Below, piece after piece: positions 50,373-59,189 of a DNA stretch of 64,000 nt. The translations under genes and the position numbers were made by a program. The DNA comes from Streptomyces griseoflavus. Its GTDB lineage: Bacteria > Actinomycetota > Actinomycetes > Streptomycetales > Streptomycetaceae. The notes under the pieces are model-generated. The model was given only the letters and a program-made list of their open reading frames with translations, ran no database searches and had not been told where the DNA came from. The stretch lies in contig NZ_BMUC01000017.1 in NCBI RefSeq assembly GCF_014649995.1, positions 86,929 through 150,928 of the forward strand, given 5' to 3'. How positions within the stretch are numbered: the stretch's first letter is position 1; the number at the start of each line of letters is the position of its first letter.

Positions 50373-52016
50373 TCAGTTCCCGGCCAGCAACTCGTCCGCG
50401 TCCATGATCCGGTAGGCGTACCCCTGCTCGGCGAGGAACCGCTGGCGGTGCGCCGCGAAGTCCTGGTCGATGGTGTCCCGGGCGACCACGGAGTAGAAGT
50501 GCGCCTTGTGCCCGTCCGCCTTCGGCCGCAGCACCCGGCCGAGCCGCTGCGCCTCCTCCTGCCGGGAGCCGAAGGTGCCCGACACCTGGATCGCGACCGT
50601 CGCCTCCGGCAGGTCGATGGAGAAGTTCGCGACCTTGGACACGACCAGGACGCTGATCTCGCCCTCCCGGAACGCGTCGAACAGCTTCTCCCGCTGGGCG
50701 TTCGACGTCTCGCCCTTGATCACCGGCGCGTTCAGGTGCTCGCCCAGTTCGTCGAGCTGGTCGATGTACTGACCGATGACGAGGATCTGCTGGCCCGCGA
50801 ACCGCCGGACGATCGCCTCCGTCACCTTCTGCTTGGTCGCCGTCGTCGAGCAGAACCGGTACTTCTCCTCCTGCTCCGCCGTCGCGTACGCCAGCCGCTC
50901 GGACTCGGTGAGACCGACCCGGACCTCCACGCAGTCGGCCGGGGCGATGTAGCCCTGCGCCTCGATCTCCTTCCACGGCGCGTCGAACCGCTTCGGGCCG
51001 ATCAGCGAGAACACGTCCGACTCGCGGCCGTCCTCACGGACCAGGGTCGCCGTCAGGCCGAGCCGCCGCCGGGCCTGGAGGTCGGCGGTGAACTTGAAGA
51101 CGGGCGCGGGCAGCAGGTGCACCTCGTCGTAGAGGATCAGGCCCCAGTCCCGGGAGTCGAACAGCTCCAGGTGCGGGTAGACGCCCTTCCGCTTCGTCGT
51201 CAGCACCTGGTAGGTGGCGATGGTGACGGGCCGGATCTCCTTGCGCGTCCCGCTGTACTCGCCGATCTCGTCCTCGGTCAGCGAGGTCCGCTTCACCAGC
51301 TCGTGCTTCCACTGACGGGCCGAGACGGTGTTGGTGACCAGGATCAGCGTGGTCGACTTCGCCTGCGCCATCGAGCCCGCGCCGACCAGTGTCTTGCCCG
51401 CGCCGCAGGGGAGGACGACCACACCGGAGCCGCCGTGCCAGAAGTTCTCCACGGCCTGCTTCTGGTACGGGCGCAGCGCCCACCCGTCCTCGACCAGCTC
51501 GATGGGGTGCGCCTCGCCGTCCACGTAACCGGCGAGGTCCTCGGCCGGCCAGCCCAGCTTCAGCAGCGTCTGCTTGATCTGCCCGCGCTCCGAGGGGTGC
51601 ACGATCACCGTGTCGGGGTCGATCCGGGCGCCGACGAGCGGCGCGATCCGCTTGGAGCGCAGCACCTCCTCCAGCACGGGCCGGTCGGTGCTGGTCAGCA
51701 CGAGACCGTGCGCCGGGTGCTTGACCAGGCTGAGCCGGCCGTAGCGGTCCATGGTGTCGGCGATGTCGACGAGCAGCGCGTGCGGCACCGGGTAGCGGCT
51801 GTACTGCACCAGCGCGTCCACGACCTGCTCGGCGTCGTGCCCGGCCGCCCGCGCGTTCCACAGACCCAGCGGCGTCACCCGGTAGGTGTGGATGTGCTCG
51901 GGAGCGCGCTCCAGTTCGGCGAAGGGCGCGATGACCCGCCGGCAGTCGTCGGCCTGCTCGTGGTCGACCTCGAGGAGGAGGGTCTTGTCGGACTGGACGA
52001 TGAGCGGACCATTCAC
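50373..52016 (-). CDS. XPB-family superfamily 2 DNA helicase
   Basis: The 547-residue helicase resembles the bacterial XPB/Ssl2 homologue of mycobacteria and Streptomyces. An N-terminal damage-recognition-like domain (1-170) precedes the motor. Motifs are Q/I region WALRPYQKQAVENFWHGG, Walker A PCGAGKT at about 203-209, Walker B DEVH (LILYDEVHLLPAP), motif III LTATLVREDG, motif V VSKVANFSIDLPEA and motif VI EEAQRLGRVLRP. It is an ATP-driven 3'-5' helicase, presumably in repair or recombination. The GTG at 52016 begins VNGPLIVQSD, as in homologues. A large companion gene lies 191 bp upstream on the same strand. Confidence 0.92.
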   Translation of the reverse strand: MNGPLIVQSDKTLLLEVDHEQADDCRRVIAPFAELERAPEHIHTYRVTPLGLWNARAAGHDAEQVVDALVQYSRYPVPHALLVDIADTMDRYGRLSLVKHPAHGLVLTSTDRPVLEEVLRSKRIAPLVGARIDPDTVIVHPSERGQIKQTLLKLGWPAEDLAGYVDGEAHPIELVEDGWALRPYQKQAVENFWHGGSGVVVLPCGAGKTLVGAGSMAQAKSTTLILVTNTVSARQWKHELVKRTSLTEDEIGEYSGTRKEIRPVTIATYQVLTTKRKGVYPHLELFDSRDWGLILYDEVHLLPAPVFKFTADLQARRRLGLTATLVREDGRESDVFSLIGPKRFDAPWKEIEAQGYIAPADCVEVRVGLTESERLAYATAEQEEKYRFCSTTATKQKVTEAIVRRFAGQQILVIGQYIDQLDELGEHLNAPVIKGETSNAQREKLFDAFREGEISVLVVSKVANFSIDLPEATVAIQVSGTFGSRQEEAQRLGRVLRPKADGHKAHFYSVVARDTIDQDFAAHRQRFLAEQGYAYRIMDADELLAGN

Positions 52017-52207
52017 GCGCGGCTGCCTTTCTGCGGCTCGGCGACGGACGCGGCCGGCACTGCACGGCCAAACGTCCAGTTTGCCTGATCGCACGCCACC
52101 GGTGCCCCGGGCGGCCCGAGCCGCTTCGACGGGGACGGCGTGAGCTTGTTCACCGACCGGGGCCCGGCGCGGGCGCGGTGCGCCCGGACGGCCGCGGACC
52201 GGCCGGG

Positions 52208-54892
52208 TCAGTCCCGTTCGTCCGCCAGCTCCGCCACGCCCGTGATCCGGTGCAGCGGATACGTCCGGACCTCCTCGGCGGTGTGGTCGTACGCCGTGAC
52301 GAAGCCGCCCTCGACGCGCACCGGGGCGATCACGCGCTGGCTCGCCGCGCCCTCGGCGTTGACGTAGCCGATCCACAGGGCCTCACCGGTGAGGACGGCG
52401 GCCTGCACGGTGGCCAGGGTCTCGGCCGCGGTCGTCCGCGGCGGCTCGCCGCCGCCGGAGCGGTCACCGGCGGCCGGTCTGCGCGGTGCGGTGGCGGCGA
52501 GGTCGCCGGCGCGGACGGCCCGCACCGCCGCGTGCAGCAACGTGTCGTCGGGGACGGGCGGCCCGTCCGGGACCGGCTCGGGAGGCGTGCGGGGCGGGGT
52601 GCGGCGGGCGTCGGCGCGGGTGATGAGGACATCACCCTCGGCGGACTCCGCGGCCGGCGCGAAACCCATCGCGCGCAGCCCCTCCAGCAGCCCGGCCGGG
52701 CCGGCCTGCGCGGCCAGCACGGTCGGCGCGAGTCGCCGCAGCCCCAGCGTGGCGGCGCGTTTGTCGGCGAGGATCTCGCCCAGCATCGCGTCGTCGTCGC
52801 AGCGGACGTACGCCGAGGCCGCACCGACCCGCAGGTGCCCGTGCCGGCGGGCGACGTCGTCGATCAGGTACGCGAGCGGCTGCGGGACGGGCGTACGGGA
52901 GTGCGCGGCGAGGAAGGCGTGCAGGTCGGAGGCGGTCCGCCCGGCGTCGAGGGCGCGCCGTACCGAGCCGGGCGTGAACCGGTAGACCGTCGCCCCACCC
53001 TTCGACTCCACGTCCGCCAGGACCCCCAGCGTCTCGGCGAGCGGCCGCTCCAGCGGGCCCGGCGCCACCGCCGTCAGATCGGCCTGGAGCAGCACGTGGT
53101 CCAGCGGCTCGGGCAGCAGCGGCGCGAGCAGCCGGGCGGCCGCGGCGGCGGCGGTGGCCCGCTCGGGCGGGGAGAGCGGCGCGGGCACGGACGCGGGCGC
53201 GGCGGGCCGGTGGTGGACGGGCAGCTTGTCACCGGGCCCGGCCGGCTCCGCCTCCTGCGCCCGCCGGGGCGCGGGCGCGCCGATCAGCGCCCGCCCGTGC
53301 GAGGACAGGGCACCCCGCCCGGTCACCCCGAGCATCTCCGCCTCGGACAGCGCCCACCGCGCCAGCAGGGTCCGCAGGTCGTCCCCGCCCTCCCCGGCGG
53401 CCGGCGCGCCGCGCCCGCCGTCGCCGGGCTGTCCCACCGCGCCGCGAGCGCCGCCCTCCGCCGGCACGGCACCTCCCCGCCCGCCCCGCGGCGGCCGTTC
53501 CCACCGCAGACGGTCCAGTACCGACCCGGTGGCCGGCGCGGCTCCCTCCGGCAGGGCGGCCAGCAGCGTCAGCACCCGGTGCCGCACCTCCGGGGCGGCC
53601 GACCGGTCCAGGCCCGGGCCCAGCGCCGACAGACTGTGGTCCTTCGCGTCCCGCCCGCCGACCAGCCCCGCCGACCGGGTCGCCGCCAGCCACGCCGTGG
53701 CCAGGTGGGCCCACCGCTCCGCGTCCGGCCGCTCCAGCCACTCGTCGTACGCCGGTGTCGCCGCGTACCGCTCGTCGTCCCCCACTGCCTTGACGGCGTG
53801 GGAGGTACCCCCACCCCCGTCGGAGGCCAGCAGCCCGGCCGCGTAGGCCAGTTCCACCCAGAACGCGGCCACCGGCTCGGTCACGTCGAGGGCCGCGGCG
53901 GTCCGCTTCAGGTCGCGCACGCTCAGCCCGCCCGCCCGCAGCACCGCCGGACCGCCCTCGTGCCAGTCCTTCAGCAACTCCTCGACCGTCGCCAGCGCCG
54001 TGTGGGCCTGCCCGGCCGCCGTCGCGTCCACCACCTGGGGACGGTGCGTGGCGGCCGCCTCGACCGGCGGTGGCACCGGCTCCGGCGTCCGGTGCGCACG
54101 CCCCGCCCGCAGCCGCAGCGCCACCTCGCGCGGCAGGACGACCGTCCCGGGCGCCGTCGGCAGCAGCAGCCCCCGGTCCAGCAGCCAGCGCAGCCGGGGC
54201 GCCGGATCGGCGGTCACCTGCCCGTACGGCGGCCCCCACACCAGCCGCTCCAGCACCTCCACGGACTCCGCGGGCGCCTCGTCGAGCAGCGCCGACATCC
54301 GCACCGGGTCGCTGAACAGGGCGGTCAGCGCCGTCACCGCGGACACCGAGTCGTGCGTGGACGGCAGTCCCGCCGTCGCCACGATTTCCTGGATACGACC
54401 CGGCGACATCCCCGCCGTCGCCTCCCGCACCGTCGGGCCGAGCCCGGTCGGCGACGGGTGCTGCGGCGACGGCGCCAGCAGCTCACGCGCCGTGCGGACC
54501 AGCCGCAACCGGTCGTCACCGCCCCACACCAGGGCTTGCTCGCGCAGCACACCGAGCGCGCGCGGCAGCGCGGCGGACACCGCCGGGTCGGCGGCGCCGC
54601 CCGCGCCGTCGTCCCCCGCGAGCAGCGTGAGCAGTTCGCCGTACGTCGCCGGGTCCGGCGCCACGGCCAGTGCCTGCGCGGTCTGCAGCGTGAACCGGTC
54701 CAGCCGCTCCAGGGCGCGCACCACCGAGGCGCGGGTGCCGGCACGGGTGGCGAGCTGGGTGAGATCCGTGGGCACGGGCGTGACGAGGTCCGGCCGGCCG
54801 CGCAGCAGCGCGGCCAGCGAGACGTCGTCCCGCCCCCGAAGGGCCTCGGCGAGGGATCGGGGGGCCGCCGCGGGCTTCTCCTCGGTGCTCAT
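52208..54892 (-). CDS. Large XPB-associated protein (helicase-conserved C-terminal domain, WYL-like end)
   Basis: This 894-residue soluble protein belongs to the actinobacterial family found next to XPB helicases. The N-terminal half is helical with Ala/Arg/Leu repeats (SLAEALRGRDDVSLAALLRG; LERLDRFTLQTAQALAVAPD). The middle holds a disordered Gly/Pro stretch (about 520-570). A helicase-conserved C-terminal-like domain follows (about 610-760, e.g. VLLQADLTAVAPGPLERPLA). The end resembles a WYL-type module (ALWIGYVNAEGAASQRVIAP, TYPLHRITGVAEL). No ATPase motifs are seen. It is probably an XPB partner rather than an enzyme. The ATG at 54892 lacks a clear ribosome-binding site. Confidence 0.82.
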   Translation of the reverse strand: MSTEEKPAAAPRSLAEALRGRDDVSLAALLRGRPDLVTPVPTDLTQLATRAGTRASVVRALERLDRFTLQTAQALAVAPDPATYGELLTLLAGDDGAGGAADPAVSAALPRALGVLREQALVWGGDDRLRLVRTARELLAPSPQHPSPTGLGPTVREATAGMSPGRIQEIVATAGLPSTHDSVSAVTALTALFSDPVRMSALLDEAPAESVEVLERLVWGPPYGQVTADPAPRLRWLLDRGLLLPTAPGTVVLPREVALRLRAGRAHRTPEPVPPPVEAAATHRPQVVDATAAGQAHTALATVEELLKDWHEGGPAVLRAGGLSVRDLKRTAAALDVTEPVAAFWVELAYAAGLLASDGGGGTSHAVKAVGDDERYAATPAYDEWLERPDAERWAHLATAWLAATRSAGLVGGRDAKDHSLSALGPGLDRSAAPEVRHRVLTLLAALPEGAAPATGSVLDRLRWERPPRGGRGGAVPAEGGARGAVGQPGDGGRGAPAAGEGGDDLRTLLARWALSEAEMLGVTGRGALSSHGRALIGAPAPRRAQEAEPAGPGDKLPVHHRPAAPASVPAPLSPPERATAAAAAARLLAPLLPEPLDHVLLQADLTAVAPGPLERPLAETLGVLADVESKGGATVYRFTPGSVRRALDAGRTASDLHAFLAAHSRTPVPQPLAYLIDDVARRHGHLRVGAASAYVRCDDDAMLGEILADKRAATLGLRRLAPTVLAAQAGPAGLLEGLRAMGFAPAAESAEGDVLITRADARRTPPRTPPEPVPDGPPVPDDTLLHAAVRAVRAGDLAATAPRRPAAGDRSGGGEPPRTTAAETLATVQAAVLTGEALWIGYVNAEGAASQRVIAPVRVEGGFVTAYDHTAEEVRTYPLHRITGVAELADERD

Positions 54893-55009
54893 CCGGTTCA
54901 CGTTAGCGGTTGGCCGCGTCCACGGGGTGCCGGGAGTTGGGCCGGCCGGCCCCGCTCGCGGTACCGTCGGGCGACGGTGTCCCAACGCATCCGTCCCGGA
55001 GGGGACTTC

Positions 55010-55984
55010 GTGGGTATCGAGAGTGACCGGGTCGTCTACGAATATCTGAGCCGCGTCGGCGATGTCGCGCAGCAGCGGCAGCTGCCGTCGGCGGCCCGCA
55101 TGCGGCTGGTCGCCGAGCTGCGCGACGAGATCGACCGGCGGCGGGCGAAGGCCGTGGTCGACTCGCCGGCCGCGGTGCGCCGCATCATCTCCCGCATCGG
55201 GACGCCGACCGAGGTCGTCACGGCGGCGGAGGACGGCTCCGGCACGGCTCCCGCCGTCCCCGAGGCGCCCGCCGTCGTGCCGGTGCAGCGCGAGCGCGGT
55301 GAGCGGCCGAAGGGTGTCCTGCGCAAGGTGGTGCCGCGGCCCCGCCCGGCCGAGCCGGCGGACCCCGCGCCGACCGCCGTGCCGTCCCCGCCGCACCGCG
55401 CCGGTACGGACGAACTCGGGGACAGCGCCTCCCAGCCCGACTGGTGGCGCGTCGACACCAGCGCGTTCGGTGTCGGGGACGAGGTGCCCGGCTTCGTGGG
55501 GGGTGTGGAGATCCCCGAGCTGCTGCGGCCCCCGGCGGCGAAGGAGAGGGACGAACCGGAGCGTGCCGCCGAGCCCGCGGACGTGCCGGAGGCGGAGGCG
55601 GCCGAGGTGCCGCGCCGCCGTCGCCTCCTGCGGCTGCCCTCCCGCCGCTGGAGCAACCCCCTGCTGCTGCTCGCCGCCGGCCTGCTGGTCGTGGGCGCGG
55701 TGCTCGGCAAGTGGTTCGCCCTGATCCTCGGCTGGCTCATCGCCTACGCCTCACGGCGGCTCACCGCGGCGGAGTCGAAGGCGGCGGTCGTCGTCATTCC
55801 CGGGCTCGCGCTCACGGGCGGGGTGCTGTGGCTGTGGGGGAGGACGCAGGGACGCTGGGGCGAGCCGATCGCCGAGGGCCACATGAACGCCGCGCTCACC
55901 GAGACGTGGCCGTGGGTCATCCGAGGCGCCGCCATCGCCTCGGCCCTCTTCCTGATCTGGCGCTCCCAACGCCCCCGCCCCTGA
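55010..55984 (+). CDS. HAAS-domain integral membrane protein
   Basis: The 324-residue protein begins with a HAAS-type helical domain (about 1-75: VVYEYLSRVGDVAQQRQLPS; ARMRLVAELRDEIDRRR; IISRIGTPTEVV), a module often tied to PadR regulators. A Pro/Glu-rich linker to about 205 follows. The C-terminus has four hydrophobic segments in the last 110 residues (LLLLAAGLLVVGAVLG; FALILGWLIAYA; AVVVIPGLALTGGVLWLWG; GAAIASALFLIW). No PadR gene is adjacent. The start is a GTG at 55010 with GGAGGGG 5-7 bases upstream. It is divergent from the XPB-associated gene. Confidence 0.82.
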   Translation: MGIESDRVVYEYLSRVGDVAQQRQLPSAARMRLVAELRDEIDRRRAKAVVDSPAAVRRIISRIGTPTEVVTAAEDGSGTAPAVPEAPAVVPVQRERGERPKGVLRKVVPRPRPAEPADPAPTAVPSPPHRAGTDELGDSASQPDWWRVDTSAFGVGDEVPGFVGGVEIPELLRPPAAKERDEPERAAEPADVPEAEAAEVPRRRRLLRLPSRRWSNPLLLLAAGLLVVGAVLGKWFALILGWLIAYASRRLTAAESKAAVVVIPGLALTGGVLWLWGRTQGRWGEPIAEGHMNAALTETWPWVIRGAAIASALFLIWRSQRPRP

Positions 55985-56027
55985 CTCCCCCCACCGACCT
56001 GGGCTGATCAGCCCCTCCGCCGCATTC

Positions 56028-56071
56028 CAGCCCCTCCGGCGTTCGAGGAGCGGGGTCCGGGGCGGAGCCCC
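56028..56071. repeat. Intergenic repeat related to 24897-25034 (inverted, shorter)
   Basis: Blocks CAGCCCCTCCGGCGTTCGAG and GGGGTCCGGGGCGGAGCCCC correspond to the reverse complement of the tandem repeat at 24897-25034, without its central 23 bases. A separate palindrome GGGCTGATCAGCCC is at 56001-56014. Confidence 0.7.
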
Positions 56072-56133
56072 CGGGGGGGACGGGAAGGGGCGGCGCGGCC
56101 GTGCTGCGAGCAGCCCCCGGCACAATGGCGGGC

Positions 56134-56775
56134 ATGGCCTCCACGACGCCCCTCCCGCCCACCGTCGGCTTCGACCTCGACATGACGCTCATCGACTCCC
56201 GCCCCGGCATCCACGCCTGCTACCTGGCCCTGGCCGAGCGGACGGGTACGTACATCGACGCCGACCTCGCGGTCAGCCGCCTCGGCCCGCCCCTGGGCGA
56301 CGAGCTGATCAACTGGTTCCCGGCCGACCGCGTCGACGAGGTCGCCGACCTGTACCGGGAGATGTACCCGGCGTACGCCATCACGCCCACCCTCGCGCTC
56401 CCCGGCGCCCGTGAGGCGATAGCGGCGGTACGGGAGGCGGGCGGGCGGGCGATCGTCGTCACGGCGAAGTACGAACCCAACGCCAAGCTGCACCTGGCCC
56501 ACCTCGGCATCGAGCCGGACGCGGTGATCGGCGGGCTGTGGGCCGAGCAGAAGGCGCTGGCGCTGCGCGAGCACGAGGCCGCCGTCTACGTCGGCGACCA
56601 CGTGGGCGACGTGCGCGGCGCGCGGACCGCCGGCGCCCTGTCCGTCGCGGTGGCCGGCGGCCCCTGCGACGCCACCGAGCTGCGGGAGGCCGGCGCCGAC
56701 GTGGTGCTCACCGACCTCACCGAATTCCCGCGATGGTTTTCCGACTACCGCACCGGCTCCCCCTCGGGCACCTGA
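56134..56775 (+). CDS. HAD-family phosphatase (phosphoglycolate phosphatase-like)
   Basis: The 213-residue HAD hydrolase has the nucleophile motif GFDLDMTLID (D14 and D16), motif II IVVTAKYEPN with a threonine, motif III K in EQKALALREH, and motif IV VYVGDHVGDVRGA. It should hydrolyse a small phosphate ester; the substrate is unknown. Three ATG/GTG starts exist (56101, 56125, 56134). I prefer 56134 because CACAAT at 56121-56126 looks like a -10 box seven bases before it, giving a leaderless message. The upstream gap holds a dispersed repeat. Confidence 0.87.
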   Translation: MASTTPLPPTVGFDLDMTLIDSRPGIHACYLALAERTGTYIDADLAVSRLGPPLGDELINWFPADRVDEVADLYREMYPAYAITPTLALPGAREAIAAVREAGGRAIVVTAKYEPNAKLHLAHLGIEPDAVIGGLWAEQKALALREHEAAVYVGDHVGDVRGARTAGALSVAVAGGPCDATELREAGADVVLTDLTEFPRWFSDYRTGSPSGT

Positions 56776-56779
56776 CCGA

Positions 56780-57043
56780 CTATCCCTCGGACACCTGACC
56801 GGCCGCCCGCGCCGTCCGCCGCCCCGCCGCGACCGAACGGAGTACCCCCGCCCCCGCCATCAGGAATCCGACACCCATCAGCATGCTCAGGACGAACATG
56901 TACGTCGGAAAGGGCGTCGTACCGAGGAACAGCGGGGCCACCGTGACCAGAGTGGCCACGGCGCCGACGATGAACACCAGGGCACCGGCACGAACCAGAC
57001 CGTCGCCGGGCGCTGCGGAATTCGCTTGGGTTTTGTCACGCAC
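56780..57043 (-). CDS. Small two-helix membrane protein
   Basis: The 87-residue protein has two membrane segments, about 17-38 (VRAGALVFIVGAVATLVTVA) and 48-68 (YMFVLSMLMGVGFLMAGAGV), with short charged ends. No family is recognised; I think similar ones lie beside the cold-shock gene in other Streptomyces. The start is a GTG at 57043. It is convergent with the HAD gene (4-bp gap) and divergent from the cold-shock gene. Confidence 0.8.
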   Translation of the reverse strand: MRDKTQANSAAPGDGLVRAGALVFIVGAVATLVTVAPLFLGTTPFPTYMFVLSMLMGVGFLMAGAGVLRSVAAGRRTARAAGQVSEG

Positions 57044-57207
57044 CCGACCAGGGTAGTTCCTGCGCGAGAGGAACGACCCGGTGACGTCTTGTCACCGGCC
57101 CGAAGACCATTAGCCTTGGAACCGGCGGGTCATCGGGCCCGCCCGAGTGCTATCACGAGCCGTTTTCCGAAGCAGTTTTCCCGACGAGTACGAGGACGAG
57201 GACAGAC

Positions 57208-57591
57208 GTGCCCACCGGCAAGGTCAAATGGTTCAACAGTGAGAAGGGCTTCGGCTTTCTCTCCCGTGACGACGGCGGCGACGTCTTCGTGCATTCCTCG
57301 GTCCTCCCCGCCGGAGTCGAGGCCCTCAAGCCGGGCCAGCGCGTGGAGTTCGGTGTGGTCGCCGGACAGCGCGGTGACCAGGCGCTGTCCCTGACCATCC
57401 TCGACCCGACCCCGTCGGTCGCGGCGGCCCAGCGCAAGAAGCCGGACGAGCTGGCCTCCATCGTCCAGGACCTGACGACCCTGCTGGAGAACATCACGCC
57501 GTCGCTGGAGCGCGGCCGCTACCCCGAGCGGGCGGCCGGCAAGAAGATCGCCGGCCTGCTCCGCGCGGTCGCCGACCAGCTCGACGTCTAG
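57208..57591 (+). CDS. Cold-shock domain protein with C-terminal helical extension
   Basis: The 127-residue protein has a full cold-shock domain (1-66: TGKVKWFNSEKGFGFLSR, RNP2 VFVHSSVL) and an extra 60 residues of helical sequence (DELASIVQDLTTLLENITPS; AAGKKIAGLLRAVADQLDV). The extension distinguishes it from the single-domain CspA at 31568 and may mediate self-association or binding to a partner. It should bind single-stranded nucleic acid. The start is a GTG at 57208 with GAGGACGAGGAC upstream. Confidence 0.92.
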   Translation: MPTGKVKWFNSEKGFGFLSRDDGGDVFVHSSVLPAGVEALKPGQRVEFGVVAGQRGDQALSLTILDPTPSVAAAQRKKPDELASIVQDLTTLLENITPSLERGRYPERAAGKKIAGLLRAVADQLDV

Positions 57592-57602
57592 GACCCCGGC
57601 AC

Positions 57603-58481
57603 CTACGGGAACCGCAGCGCGTCCGGGCCGAGGGGCGGCACGAGTCCCTCGGCCGCGGCGCGGGTGAGCAGTCCGCGGACGGCCGCGTAGCCGTCCTCGC
57701 CGAGGTCGGCGGTGAACTCGTTGACGTACAGCCCGATGTGCTGGTCGGCGACGGCCGGGTCCATCTCCTGCGCGTGCTCCATGACGTACGGCCGGGACGC
57801 CTCGGGGTCGTCCCAGGCGGCCCGTACGGAGGTGCGGATCGAGGCGGCGAGCCGGGTCAGCGTCTCCTCGCCCAGCGACCTCCTGGCGATGATCGCGCCC
57901 AGCGGGATGGGCAGGCCCGTAGTCCGCTCCCAGTGCTCGCCCATGTCGGCGAGCTTGTGCAGCCCGTAGTCCTGGTAGGTGAAGCGCGCCTCGTGGATGA
58001 CGAGGCCCGCGTCGACCTTCCCGTCCCGCACGGCGGGCATGATCTCGTGGAACGGCATCACCACGATCCGGCCGACCCCGCCGGGCAGGACATCGGCCGC
58101 CCACAGCCGGAACAGCAGGTACGCCGTCGACCTCTCGCTCGGCACGGCGACGGTGCGGCCGGTCAGGTCCGCGCCCGCCTCCCGGGTGAGCACCAGCGGC
58201 CCGCAGCCGCGCCCCAGCGCACCCCCGCACGGCAGCAGCGCGTACTCGTCGAGGACGTACGGCAGCACCGCGTACGACACCTTCAGCACGTCCAGTTCGC
58301 CGCGCTCGGCCATGCCGTTGGTGAGGTCGATGTCGGCGAAGGTGACGTCGAGGGCGGCCGCGTCCGGGACGCGGCCGTGGGCGAGGGCGTCGAAGACGAA
58401 GGTGTCGTTCGGGCAGGGGGAGTAGGCGATCCGCAGCCGCTGCCGGTCGCCGGTGTGCTCACTGGTGGTCATGCTGGTCAT
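57603..58481 (-). CDS. mqnD: 1,4-dihydroxy-6-naphthoate synthase
   Basis: The 292-residue enzyme acts in the futalosine route to menaquinone, which Streptomyces uses instead of the Men pathway. It converts cyclic dehypoxanthine futalosine to 1,4-dihydroxy-6-naphthoate. The fold is of the periplasmic-binding-protein type: IAYSPCPNDTFVFDALAHGR, LDVLKVSYAVLPYVLDEYAL, DAGLVIHEARFTYQDYGLHK with the conserved histidine, and PLGAIIARRSL. The next gene upstream, mqnB, overlaps its start by 23 bp, so they form an operon. The start at 58481 or 58472 (both ATG) cannot be distinguished. Confidence 0.94.
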   Translation of the reverse strand: MTSMTTSEHTGDRQRLRIAYSPCPNDTFVFDALAHGRVPDAAALDVTFADIDLTNGMAERGELDVLKVSYAVLPYVLDEYALLPCGGALGRGCGPLVLTREAGADLTGRTVAVPSERSTAYLLFRLWAADVLPGGVGRIVVMPFHEIMPAVRDGKVDAGLVIHEARFTYQDYGLHKLADMGEHWERTTGLPIPLGAIIARRSLGEETLTRLAASIRTSVRAAWDDPEASRPYVMEHAQEMDPAVADQHIGLYVNEFTADLGEDGYAAVRGLLTRAAAEGLVPPLGPDALRFP

Positions 58482-59166
58482 GCTGATTCCAACTCTCCAG
58501 GACGGGCGCGAGCTTCCCGAAGCCCTCGGTGAGGGCGGTCAGGGCGTCGCCGATGCGCCAGGCGGCGCGGTCGCGCGGGCCGACGGGGTTCGACACCGCC
58601 CGCACCTCCAGCACCGGCACACCGTGCGCGGCGGCGGCCTCGGCGACGCCGAAGCCCTCCATCGCCTCGGCGAGGGCCCGCGGGTGACGGGCGTGGAGCG
58701 CGTCGGCCCGGGCGGCGGTCCCGGTCACCGTCGACACGGTGAGCACGGTCCCGGTGCGCGCGCCGGACGCGGCGGCGGCCTCCCGGACCAGGGCGGCGGG
58801 CGGGCGGTGGGTGACGGTGCCGAAGCCGAGGTCGGTGACGGGCAGGAAACCGTCGGGTGTCTCGGCGCCCAGGTCGGCCGCGGTGATCTCGTCGGCGACG
58901 ACGAGGGAGCCGAGGGGCGCGCGCGGCGGGAAGCCGCCGCCGATCCCGGCGGAGACGACCAGGCGGTAGGGCCGGCCGTCGAGGGCGGCGGCGGTCAGCG
59001 CGGCGGCTGTGGACGCGGCGGCGAGCGCCGGACCGACCCCGGCGGCGAGGAGGTCGGCCGCGCCGGTGACCCGGTGCACCGTCGTGCCGGGCAGCACGAT
59101 CTCCTCCACCGGGCCCGGGAACGCCCGGGCCACCGCATCCCGCTCGGCGGGGACCGCGGTGGCCAC
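58459..59166 (-). CDS. mqnB: Futalosine hydrolase
   Basis: The enzyme removes hypoxanthine from futalosine in the menaquinone pathway. It has the nucleoside-phosphorylase fold: VVSAGIGGGFPPRAPLGSLV, VADEITAADLGAE, AEAMEGFGVAEAAAAHGVP and LEVRAVSNPVGPRDRAAW. The start is uncertain. A GTG at 59166 (235 residues) removes the first strand of the usual fold (RVLVATAVPAE). The other canonical choice, GTG 59220, overlaps the upstream gene by 31 bp. A CTG at 59193 is joined to the upstream stop (CTGA) and has AAGGA near it. The 3' end overlaps mqnD. Confidence 0.9.
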   Translation of the reverse strand: MATAVPAERDAVARAFPGPVEEIVLPGTTVHRVTGAADLLAAGVGPALAAASTAAALTAAALDGRPYRLVVSAGIGGGFPPRAPLGSLVVADEITAADLGAETPDGFLPVTDLGFGTVTHRPPAALVREAAAASGARTGTVLTVSTVTGTAARADALHARHPRALAEAMEGFGVAEAAAAHGVPVLEVRAVSNPVGPRDRAAWRIGDALTALTEGFGKLAPVLESWNQHDQHDHQ

Positions 59167-59189
59167 GAGAACGCGTGCGGACGACGTGA

